Positions 7,147 through 14,070 of a stretch of DNA of 64,000 nt are shown in pieces. Each line of letters starts with the position of its first letter. The stretch's first letter is position 1. The notes beneath the pieces were generated by a model that saw only the letters and a list, made by a program, of their open reading frames with translations, was not told the origin of the DNA and ran no database searches. Source of the stretch: an uncultured Prevotella sp. (GTDB lineage Bacteria > Bacteroidota > Bacteroidia > Bacteroidales > Bacteroidaceae); NCBI GenBank assembly GCA_900316295.1, contig ONCJ01000004.1, forward strand, positions 1 through 64,000, given 5' to 3'. Made by a program: the position numbers and the translations under genes.

Positions 7147-9549
7147 ATGAAGAGAATTACTAATTTTTTAGTCACCGTCACTCTTATTTTCTGTGGTGCG
7201 GTAAGTATGCAGGCTGAGACCCTACGTGGAACTGTGAAAGATGCTATCACAGGCGAACCTCTGATCGGCGCAACAGTAAAAATTGTTGAACTGGAAAATG
7301 CGGCAGCCATAGCCGACATTGACGGAAAGTACCAGATTAACCTGAGTAAGGGTGGACGTTACACCATTGAAGCCAACTACGTCGGCTATGAGCCAAGTGT
7401 GACTAAGGAAATCCTGATCTCTGGTGCCAAGGAGGTTGTCCTCGACATCACTCTGCGTGAGAACAGCACCGAATTGAAGGAAGTGGTAGTTCGCCCACGT
7501 GTGAACAAAGAGGCGACTGTCAACCCCACAGTCCTGACAGGTGGTGTGATGCTCTCTATGGAAGAGGCAAGCCGTTTTGCAGGTGGATATAACGACCCCG
7601 CACGTCTGGTCATGTCGTTTGCCGGTGTATCTGGCGAGGCTGACGGTAGCGGTCTGTCCATCCACGGTAATGCTCCTGAGCGTATGCAGTACCGCATAGA
7701 GGGCGTAGAGGTGTTCACGCCTAACCATTTCAACGACCTCTGGAATGCCGGCTACGGTCTGGTGAGTGCGCTGAACTCTAACGTCATTGGCAACAGCGAC
7801 TTCTTCACTTCAACCTTCAATGCCAACTACAACAACGCCCTCAGTGGTGTCTTCGACGTGAAGATGCGTCCAGGTAACAACACCAAGTACGAGAACATCC
7901 TCCAGATTGGTACCGTGTCAGAGGAGCTCACCCTCGAAGGTCCTATCTCACGTAAGCACAACAGCAGCTACATCGTGAACTACCGCTACGGTTTCACATC
8001 ACTCGTAGACAAACTGGGTCTCGTAGATACCGACGGTTCCCACATGTCCTTCCAGGATTTCTCTTGGAAACTGAACTTCCCCACCAAGCGCGCAGGTACG
8101 TTCTCTGTATTCGGACTGGGATTCTTAGATACCAACTGGGATGAGCGCATGAAGATCAAAGACACTCACTCAGCTTACGACGCTTCCGACAACGACTCTA
8201 AGTTGGCACAGCTGTTGGCTGGTGTGTCTCACAAGATCCTCTTAGGCAACAAATGGACATGGCGTTCTACTTTAGCCTACAACATGCAGCACATCAAGGA
8301 CGATGAGTACTACTACGGACTGAAACGCGACGAGAACGATGTGCTCATATACCCACTCGAGTACGAAGAGCCTGAGCAGAAGTATCTCTTCAGCAAGCAG
8401 AAGATCAATGAAGACCGCATCATCTTCAATACCGAACTGTCTAAGCAGGTGAACGACAAATGGCTCACACAGTTTGGTGGTGAGTATTCGCACCGCTTCT
8501 TCAACCTCGTCTATCGCTCTGCCGACAGACTCTATGCCCCAGTAGAGACCATGAAGGATATCACCAACATGAAGGACGACACAGGTCTGGCAAGTGTTTT
8601 CTGGCAGAACCTCTATAAGTTCAACGACCACCTGAGTGCAACGGCAGGTATCTCAGCCAACTACTTCCTCTACTCCAAGAAGTACTCTGTGGAGCCTCGC
8701 GTCAGCATGAAGTGGGATCCAAACGAGAAGAACAGCTTCGCACTGGGCTACGGTCTGCACTCAATGGTAGAGAAGCTCGACGCTTATTTCTATCGTGACG
8801 ATGACGGCAAACTGGTTAACAAAGACCTCGGTCTGACCAAGGCTCACCACTTCCAGGCTACCTACATGTACAAATTCAACAGCAACCTGACACTGCGTGC
8901 CAATGCTTACTATCAGTATGGCTTCAACACCCCAGTGGGCATCGATGGCAGCACATACTGTGTGACCAACCGCTACTTCAACTTTACTGACGAGCCACTG
9001 GTGAACAAGGGTAACACCCGCAACTACGGAGCAGACATCACACTGGAGCACTATATGAGTCACGGATTCTTCGGACAGACCAACATCTCACTCTACAGAT
9101 CACAGTATAGAGGCGTAGACAAGGTATGGCGCAACCAGATGTACGACCGAAGGTTTATGTTCAAGATCCTTGGTGGTAAGGAGTGGATCATTGGCAAGAA
9201 CGTGCTCAACGTCAGCGCTAAGTACAGCATCCAGGGCGGTCTGCGCTATACACCTATCGACGTAGATCAGATGAATGCCAACATCGACGCTGGTATCGTC
9301 AACGACGAGCCTATTTACAAAGACAATGAGGCATTCACCAAGCACTTCAAGCCAACAGGCATCATTGACCTCACCGTGAGCTACAAGATTAACAAGAAGC
9401 GTGTGAGCCACACCATCGCCTTCGAGGGCCTGAACATCCTTGGTACCGATACTCCTATGTTCCAGCGTTTCGACCTGGGTACACGCCAGGTGCGTATCGA
9501 CAAGGGCGGCATCTCACTGCCTAACATCTTCTATCGTCTCGACTTCTAA
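7147..9549 (+). CDS. TonB-dependent outer-membrane receptor
   Basis: The 800-residue protein has a signal peptide (about residues 1-23), a carboxypeptidase-regulatory-like domain at about 26-105 (GTVKDAITGEPLIGATVKI), and a plug domain at about 110-240. The plug includes FAGVSGEADGSGLSIHGNAPE and the SALNSNVIG region. The rest is a beta-barrel ending in a hydrophobic-aromatic C-terminus (IFYRLDF), as expected for insertion by the BAM complex. It is a different subfamily from the receptor at 2611 and again lacks a SusD neighbour. Likely cotranscribed with the membrane protein at 6553. Confidence 0.9.
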   Translation: MKRITNFLVTVTLIFCGAVSMQAETLRGTVKDAITGEPLIGATVKIVELENAAAIADIDGKYQINLSKGGRYTIEANYVGYEPSVTKEILISGAKEVVLDITLRENSTELKEVVVRPRVNKEATVNPTVLTGGVMLSMEEASRFAGGYNDPARLVMSFAGVSGEADGSGLSIHGNAPERMQYRIEGVEVFTPNHFNDLWNAGYGLVSALNSNVIGNSDFFTSTFNANYNNALSGVFDVKMRPGNNTKYENILQIGTVSEELTLEGPISRKHNSSYIVNYRYGFTSLVDKLGLVDTDGSHMSFQDFSWKLNFPTKRAGTFSVFGLGFLDTNWDERMKIKDTHSAYDASDNDSKLAQLLAGVSHKILLGNKWTWRSTLAYNMQHIKDDEYYYGLKRDENDVLIYPLEYEEPEQKYLFSKQKINEDRIIFNTELSKQVNDKWLTQFGGEYSHRFFNLVYRSADRLYAPVETMKDITNMKDDTGLASVFWQNLYKFNDHLSATAGISANYFLYSKKYSVEPRVSMKWDPNEKNSFALGYGLHSMVEKLDAYFYRDDDGKLVNKDLGLTKAHHFQATYMYKFNSNLTLRANAYYQYGFNTPVGIDGSTYCVTNRYFNFTDEPLVNKGNTRNYGADITLEHYMSHGFFGQTNISLYRSQYRGVDKVWRNQMYDRRFMFKILGGKEWIIGKNVLNVSAKYSIQGGLRYTPIDVDQMNANIDAGIVNDEPIYKDNEAFTKHFKPTGIIDLTVSYKINKKRVSHTIAFEGLNILGTDTPMFQRFDLGTRQVRIDKGGISLPNIFYRLDF

Positions 9550-9561
9550 GCGAGAAGGAGA

Positions 9562-9669
9562 CGACCTCATGCCATGAACACAACTTGCGCTCACACAAAG
9601 AACATAAAAGAAGAAATTCAAAAGCTATGATTACTTCTGCTGAGCGCAGTTGTGTAAGAGGCATGGTCG
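9562..9669. repeat. Long imperfect inverted repeat between receptor and GH28 gene
   Basis: The left arm (9562-9592, CGACCTCATGCC...ACACAACTTGCGCTC) and right arm (9642-9669, GAGCGCAGTTGTGT...GGCATGGTCG) are complementary over about 28 bases, with a few single-base gaps and one mismatched block. They enclose a 49-nt A-rich centre. It could be a strong mRNA hairpin at the end of the receptor gene or a small MITE-like element. No T-run follows the hairpin. Confidence 0.6.
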
Positions 9670-9696
9670 CAGTAATGGACAGAAATACGTGATTAA

Positions 9697-10953
9697 GTGA
9701 GAGAGGTGAGACTACAACTGACACTATTGCTGACGGTGATGGCAATGAGCATCTCAGCACAGGAACTATGGCCCGACGGAACACCGATGGACCAGTGGTT
9801 TGCTGACACTACGAAGGTAAACCCTCAAAACCTCGGACAGCATTATGCCATCACCGACTATGGCGTACTCAACGACAGTACCATAGTACAGACCACTGCC
9901 ATTCAACAAGTGATAGATCTCGTGGCTGAACATGGCGGTGGTGTCGTTGTCATACCCAAAGGAACATTCCTCACCGGTGCCCTACATTTCAGGCAGGGCA
10001 CCCACCTGCACGTCATAGGCAAGCTGAAAGGCTCCGAGAGGATTGCCGACTTCCCCGTAACGACCACTCGCATTGAAGGCGAGACCTGCAGATACTTCCC
10101 CGCACTCATCAATGGCGACGGACTCGACGGCTTTACTATTAGCGGCAAAGGCACTATCGACGGCAACGGACTATACTACTGGCAGGAGTTCCGCATACGG
10201 CGTCAGTGGAACCCGCAATGCACCAACAAGGACGCTCAACGTCCCAGACTGACATATCTCTCCAACTGTAAGAACATCACCATACAAGATGTACGTCTGG
10301 TCAACTCGCCCTTCTGGACGAACCATATATATAAATGTACGCACGTGCGTTATCTGGACTGCTACATCTACGCTCCTACTGAGAACATCTGGGCTCCCGA
10401 CCCAAGCGTGGGAGCACCATCGTCAGATGCCATTGACATCGACGCATGTACCGACGTGCTCATCAATGGCTGCTACATGCACGTCAACGATGACGCAGTG
10501 GTATTAAAAGGCGGCAAAGGCACATGGGCAGACAAAGACCCAAACAATGGCGACAACCAACGCATACTAATACAAAACTGTCGATACGGACGCGTCCACG
10601 GATGTCTCACCCTCGGATCAGAATCACTCCATGACCGCAATATCATACTGCGCAACTGTCATACAGAGAATGCCGACCGTGTATTGTGGCTAAAGATGCG
10701 ACCTGACACGCCACAACACTATGAGTATATAAATGTGGAAAACATCACAGGACAGAGCAAATTCTTCCTCTTCATCCACCCCTGGACACAGTTCTACAAA
10801 CCAGAACAACGTGACGACATGCCCACGTCCAGATGTAACAACATCACCATCAAGAACAATCAGGTCAAATCACAGATTACATACGACGTAATCAAATCAG
10901 ACAAGTACATCCTTAAAGACTTCATAGTAGACAGTAAGGTCCTGAGGTTCTGA
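9697..10953 (+). CDS. Glycoside hydrolase family 28 protein (polygalacturonase-like)
   Basis: The 418-residue protein has a signal peptide ending near SISAQ and a right-handed parallel beta-helix fold. It carries the N-terminal motif YGVLNDSTIVQTTAIQQVID and the catalytic segments of GH28. These are NSPFWTNHIYKC, an acidic pair in SSDAIDIDACTDVLI and HVNDDAVVLKGG, and the glycine-rich LGSE segment (GCLTLGSES). It should cleave pectin or rhamnogalacturonan side chains in the periplasm or outside the cell. The frame opens right after a TAA at 9694, so GTG 9697 or GTG 9706 is the start; no ATG gives a complete signal peptide. Probably transcribed alone. Confidence 0.88.
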   Translation: MREVRLQLTLLLTVMAMSISAQELWPDGTPMDQWFADTTKVNPQNLGQHYAITDYGVLNDSTIVQTTAIQQVIDLVAEHGGGVVVIPKGTFLTGALHFRQGTHLHVIGKLKGSERIADFPVTTTRIEGETCRYFPALINGDGLDGFTISGKGTIDGNGLYYWQEFRIRRQWNPQCTNKDAQRPRLTYLSNCKNITIQDVRLVNSPFWTNHIYKCTHVRYLDCYIYAPTENIWAPDPSVGAPSSDAIDIDACTDVLINGCYMHVNDDAVVLKGGKGTWADKDPNNGDNQRILIQNCRYGRVHGCLTLGSESLHDRNIILRNCHTENADRVLWLKMRPDTPQHYEYINVENITGQSKFFLFIHPWTQFYKPEQRDDMPTSRCNNITIKNNQVKSQITYDVIKSDKYILKDFIVDSKVLRF

Positions 10954-11145
10954 GACATATACACAACGTTTTTACATCATCAACAAACCCTTCACGCAGC
11001 CATCGCCCACTGACAGACATCGCATTCGTGTGAGGGGTTTACGCAATTTCTCAGAATACTTATATGTAGCAAACAGAGAAATGTTTGGACATAACGGATA
11101 GCGGTAAAAAGTTATTACTTTTTTCCATAGAATGAGAAAATTTTG

Positions 11146-11153
11146 TACCTTTG
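11146..11153 (+). promoter_or_regulatory. -7 box for the acyltransferase gene
   Basis: TACCTTTG at 11146-11153 fits the consensus and is preceded by a T-rich -33 region at 11118-11126. It lies inside the longest possible reading frame (ATG 11132), which shows that the true start is the ATG at 11198. Confidence 0.75.
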
Positions 11154-11168
11154 CAGTGCACTGCAAAG
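11149..11168. promoter_or_regulatory. 20-bp perfect palindrome over the acyltransferase start site
   Basis: CTTTGCAGTG (11149-11158) is followed directly by its reverse complement CACTGCAAAG (11159-11168). The site covers the end of the -7 box and the predicted transcription start, a typical repressor position. The regulator is unknown. Confidence 0.5.
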
Positions 11169-11197
11169 TTGGTATACTTTTGCGTTATCATTTCATC

Positions 11198-12154
11198 ATG
11201 AAGCAGAAAATTATAACAAATCGTTTGGACTGGATGGATTGGGCCAAGACCATAGCCATCACGATAGTTGTGTTCGGTCATATCCTTATGCCCTTCTCCA
11301 AGTGGATATTTGGATTCCACATGCCTTTCTTCTTTATGCTTTCTGGCTTTTTACAGAAGGAGCGCTCCGTGTGTGCAGAGGCTGTCAATAGTACCAAGTC
11401 GCTCCTCATTCCCTATGTGATTTACAATGTGTACCTGCTTGTATACAGCATCTTCACGGGCGAATATACTTCCAATTATCCTCTTGACATGCTCCTTGGC
11501 ATGCAGTGGAACCTTTCCATGGCATGTCGCCCATTGTGGTTCCTACTTTCGCTGTTCTTCATGCGCATGGTCTATGCCGCATTGCCGCAAAGAGGTAATT
11601 ATATCCTTGCAATACTCTGCATAGTCTTTGTACTGATGTTCCACGGCACAGCTCCCATGAAGCCCGAAATGAACTATTTTCAGATCTTCGAGGCTGTGAT
11701 ATGCTTCCCTTTCTTTATCATTGGCAACTTGATGCATCAATATAAGTTGGACCAGGTCTTAGACCGTTTCCCTATGGTGCTGCGCTATGTATGCATCGCT
11801 TTAGGTCTCGCTATTGGCTTTTATTTCGTCAGTCTCAACGGCTCTGTCATTCCCTTCCGTCTCATGTTGAGCAAAGTGCCCCTGTTCTATGCGGGTGCTA
11901 CTTTCATCAGTATCAGCCTGATATGGCTCATTTACCAGACCCTTCAGGTTCGCAATGCCTACATACAGCTCGTTTCGGAAGGCACCCTACTTATCTTTGC
12001 CATGCACCAAAGCATCTGCTGGCCGCTACGTACTTATTTTCCAAACAACATGTTGAGCTATATCCTCATCGCATTGGCTGTAGTCATTGCACTCTCAGGC
12101 CCCGTGTGGCTTGCTCGTAAGTATTGCCCTGTGCTGATAGGCAAGATGAAGTAA
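11198..12154 (+). CDS. Membrane acyltransferase family 3 protein
   Basis: The 318-residue protein (from ATG 11198) has about ten transmembrane segments. Its N-terminus, DWMDWAKTIAITIVVFGHILMPF then FHMPFFFMLSGF, is typical of acyltransferase family 3, with the conserved His of the VFGH segment. Such enzymes O-acetylate or acylate surface sugars, using acyl-CoA from the cytoplasm. An upstream in-frame ATG (11132) lies before the promoter box and is rejected. The gene stands alone directly left of the tRNA-Leu island, so it marks the old chromosomal flank. The target sugar is unknown. Confidence 0.85.
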   Translation: MKQKIITNRLDWMDWAKTIAITIVVFGHILMPFSKWIFGFHMPFFFMLSGFLQKERSVCAEAVNSTKSLLIPYVIYNVYLLVYSIFTGEYTSNYPLDMLLGMQWNLSMACRPLWFLLSLFFMRMVYAALPQRGNYILAILCIVFVLMFHGTAPMKPEMNYFQIFEAVICFPFFIIGNLMHQYKLDQVLDRFPMVLRYVCIALGLAIGFYFVSLNGSVIPFRLMLSKVPLFYAGATFISISLIWLIYQTLQVRNAYIQLVSEGTLLIFAMHQSICWPLRTYFPNNMLSYILIALAVVIALSGPVWLARKYCPVLIGKMK

Positions 12155-12203
12155 CTACAAGAAGGCTGTCATATGTTTACCATTGGTAACTTTTTGACAA
12201 TCT

Positions 12204-12246
12204 CCATAAAAGAAACACCTTGTGAGTCAATGATTCACAAGGTGTT
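12204..12246 (-). terminator. Hairpin terminator next to the displaced tRNA-Leu 3' end
   Basis: AACACCTTGTGA (12214-12225) pairs perfectly with TCACAAGGTGTT (12235-12246) around a 9-nt loop. Read on the minus strand it is followed by TTTCTTTT (12213 downwards). It lies 4 nt beyond the 15-bp tRNA-Leu fragment at 12251-12265. It is best explained as the original terminator of tRNA-Leu, separated from its gene by the island. Confidence 0.75.
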
Positions 12247-12250
12247 CTAA

Positions 12251-12265
12251 GTACCCAGAGCCGGG
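12251..12265 (-). other. att site: 15-bp copy of the tRNA-Leu 3' end
   Basis: GTACCCAGAGCCGGG is identical to 25426-25440, the 3' end of tRNA-Leu plus two flanking bases. Both copies have the same orientation, as expected for the direct repeats that flank an element integrated by a tyrosine recombinase. The similarity continues for a few bases if one G is skipped (TCG). The integrase fragment begins immediately inside. Confidence 0.8.
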
Positions 12266-12270
12266 TCGGC

Positions 12271-12561
12271 AGGCCAAAAGAAGGAGAGACAAAGGAGTCT
12301 CTCGTTTTCAACCTTCCATCATACGAAAGCTGCTGTAAGTCCGTCAAGCGGTGGGTGAAACGTGCCGGCATAGACAAGCACATCAACTGGCATTGCGCTC
12401 GCCATTCCTTCGCCGTGAACATCCTCAACAATGGTGCCAACATCAAGACCGTTGCCAGCCTACTCGGCCACAGCGGTTTGAAGCACACCGAGAAATACAC
12501 CCGTGCCGTTGACAAGCTGAAAGAGGATGCCATCAACAGTCTGCCAGCACTCAACCTATAA
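12271..12561 (+). pseudogene. 5'-truncated tyrosine recombinase (integrase) remnant
   Basis: An open frame with no start of its own encodes about 96 residues matching the C-terminal catalytic region of Bacteroidetes tyrosine integrases. HCARHSFAVNIL carries the His-x-x-Arg pair, and LGHSGLKHTEKYTR carries the second His and the nucleophilic Tyr. The N-terminal 300 or so residues, with the first catalytic Arg, are missing. The break coincides with the att repeat at 12251-12265. Only GTG 12355 could start translation inside it, which would give 68 residues and no recombinase. It records how the island arrived. Confidence 0.8.
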
Positions 12562-12675
12562 CATTGATTCATTTACTGGCGAAAAGAGAAAGTAACGTTT
12601 GGATTAGGATGGGAAGCAAAACAAGAAACAAAAAAACGAAAAAGTGCTAAAAACGAGATATTATTCAACATCAAC

Positions 12676-12707
12676 TTGGGCAGTTTAACAAATTATGTTT
12701 ATCTTTG
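12676..12707 (+). promoter_or_regulatory. Promoter of the defence cluster
   Basis: TTG (12676-12678) and TATCTTTG (12700-12707) are spaced by 21 bp, fitting the Bacteroidetes consensus. This is the only good promoter I see before the methyltransferase at 12874, so it probably drives much of the cluster. Start site expected near 12713. Confidence 0.7.
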
Positions 12708-12739
12708 CACATGTATAGAACTGAAGTGACTCCAAGAAG

Positions 12740-12871
12740 TTGGACGGATTAAACAATAAGTCAGAAAAACAAATTAAGAACGCCAATTGCAATTATAAAA
12801 ACACCCAGCATTGGAATCTGGATGCAGAGTATATGGAGCCGTTGAAGGAATTTTTGATGAAATATTTGTGA
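12740..12871 (+). CDS. Possible 43-residue leader ORF before the first methyltransferase
   Basis: An open frame from TTG 12740 to TGA 12869-12871 would encode a small charged peptide with an amphipathic C-terminal part (EYMEPLKEFLMKYL). Its stop lies 2 nt before the methyltransferase ATG at 12874, so translational coupling is possible, and it sits just after the predicted transcription start. It has no ATG before residue 32 and no recognisable family, so it may be chance. Confidence 0.25.
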   Translation: MDGLNNKSEKQIKNANCNYKNTQHWNLDAEYMEPLKEFLMKYL

Positions 12872-12873
12872 TT

Positions 12874-14070
12874 ATGGACAAAGTGAAGCAATATACCGTT
12901 ATTGATCTCTTTGCAGGAGCAGGAGGTTTATCGCTCGGACTATATCTATCTGGGTGGCACGGCTTGTTTGCCATTGAAAAGAATGCTTTTGCCTTTGAAA
13001 CGCTGAAACATAATCTGATAGAAAATAAAAAGCACTTCGATTGGCCAAAGTGGTTGCCACAAACCAACCACGATATAAATGAGATATTGAAGAACTATTC
13101 TAAGCAGCTTGAAGCCTTACAAGGTAAGGTGGATTTGGTTGCGGGAGGACCGCCGTGTCAAGGATTTTCGATGGCAGGCAAACGGGTAAAGGATGACGTT
13201 CGCAACCAATTGGTGTTTTCATATATAAAGTTCATTAAATTGGTGCAGCCCAAGATGATTCTCTTTGAAAATGTCAAAGGTTTCACTGAGCCTTATTCGC
13301 AGATTGTTATTAATGCACTTGAGGGATTAGGATATGCGGTCAAACCTCATGTGATTGATTTCTCAGAGTATGGCGTACCCCAACGACGTAAGCGTTTCAT
13401 ACTCGTTGGCGTTAAAGAAGGTTTGTGCTCGCCAGATATATTCGAACAATTACTTAAAGAAAATCGTGATGCATTTTTAGCAGAACGGGGACTTAGTACT
13501 ACTGTCACCTTGCAAGAGGCTATATCCGATTTGCTCCGTAGTAATGGGGAATTGCCAACACCTGACCGCAAAGGATTTAACTCTGGAAAATATGGAAAAG
13601 GAGAATTAACAGCGTATGAGAAATTGATGCGTGGGGATTATCCAGAGGCCCATGATGTTCCTAATAGCCATAGTTTTGCTCATCATACTGCAGACAAGCT
13701 GAGTTGTTATAAACGTCTATTGGCTGAATATCCAGAACGAGGTAAACGTATTGACGGCAAAGCCCGTGAGGGATGGGGGATTAATCAACGGGGTATAACA
13801 GTTTTAGACCCAAACGCTGTTTCGCCAACTATTACCGGACAGCCAGATGACTATTTGCACTATTCTGAGCCTCGGATTATGACCGTTCGTGAATGTGCTC
13901 GTATCCAATCTTTCCCAGATTGGTATGAGATACAAAAGAAATATACCACTGGTGGGAAGATGCGAAAGATAGAAGTTCCTCGTTATTCACAAGTAGGCAA
14001 TGCTATTCCGCCATTATTCGCGGAACAAGCAGGTAATGTACTTAAACTGATGTTGCATAATGAAGGATAA
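12874..14070 (+). CDS. DNA (cytosine-5) methyltransferase, first of three
   Basis: The 398-residue enzyme has the full C5-methyltransferase motif set. Motif I is DLFAGAGGLSLGL. Motif IV is GGPPCQGFSMAGKR with catalytic Cys at residue 95. Motif VI is ENVKGF, motif VIII is QRRKRFI and motif X is QVGNAIPP. The target-recognition region between VIII and X differs from those of the other two methyltransferases in the island (YPERGKRIDGKAREGWGINQRG), so it likely methylates a different sequence. I chose ATG 12874; the frame extends upstream to a TTG but without an ATG. Its end overlaps the next gene by 11 bp, indicating tight coupling to the GHKL protein. Confidence 0.92.
   Translation: MDKVKQYTVIDLFAGAGGLSLGLYLSGWHGLFAIEKNAFAFETLKHNLIENKKHFDWPKWLPQTNHDINEILKNYSKQLEALQGKVDLVAGGPPCQGFSMAGKRVKDDVRNQLVFSYIKFIKLVQPKMILFENVKGFTEPYSQIVINALEGLGYAVKPHVIDFSEYGVPQRRKRFILVGVKEGLCSPDIFEQLLKENRDAFLAERGLSTTVTLQEAISDLLRSNGELPTPDRKGFNSGKYGKGELTAYEKLMRGDYPEAHDVPNSHSFAHHTADKLSCYKRLLAEYPERGKRIDGKAREGWGINQRGITVLDPNAVSPTITGQPDDYLHYSEPRIMTVRECARIQSFPDWYEIQKKYTTGGKMRKIEVPRYSQVGNAIPPLFAEQAGNVLKLMLHNEG

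Noticed and set aside
2611..10953. A classical polysaccharide utilisation locus
   Set aside because: Two TonB receptors and a GH28 enzyme are present but there is no SusD-like lipoprotein, and the receptors are not paired with other glycan genes.
11132..11197. Upstream start adding 22 residues to the acyltransferase
   Set aside because: The promoter box TACCTTTG (11146-11153) lies inside this stretch, so it is not transcribed as part of the gene.
12177..12572. 131-codon minus-strand frame opposite the integrase remnant
   Set aside because: It is the shadow of the conserved integrase frame and includes the terminator hairpin and att repeat.
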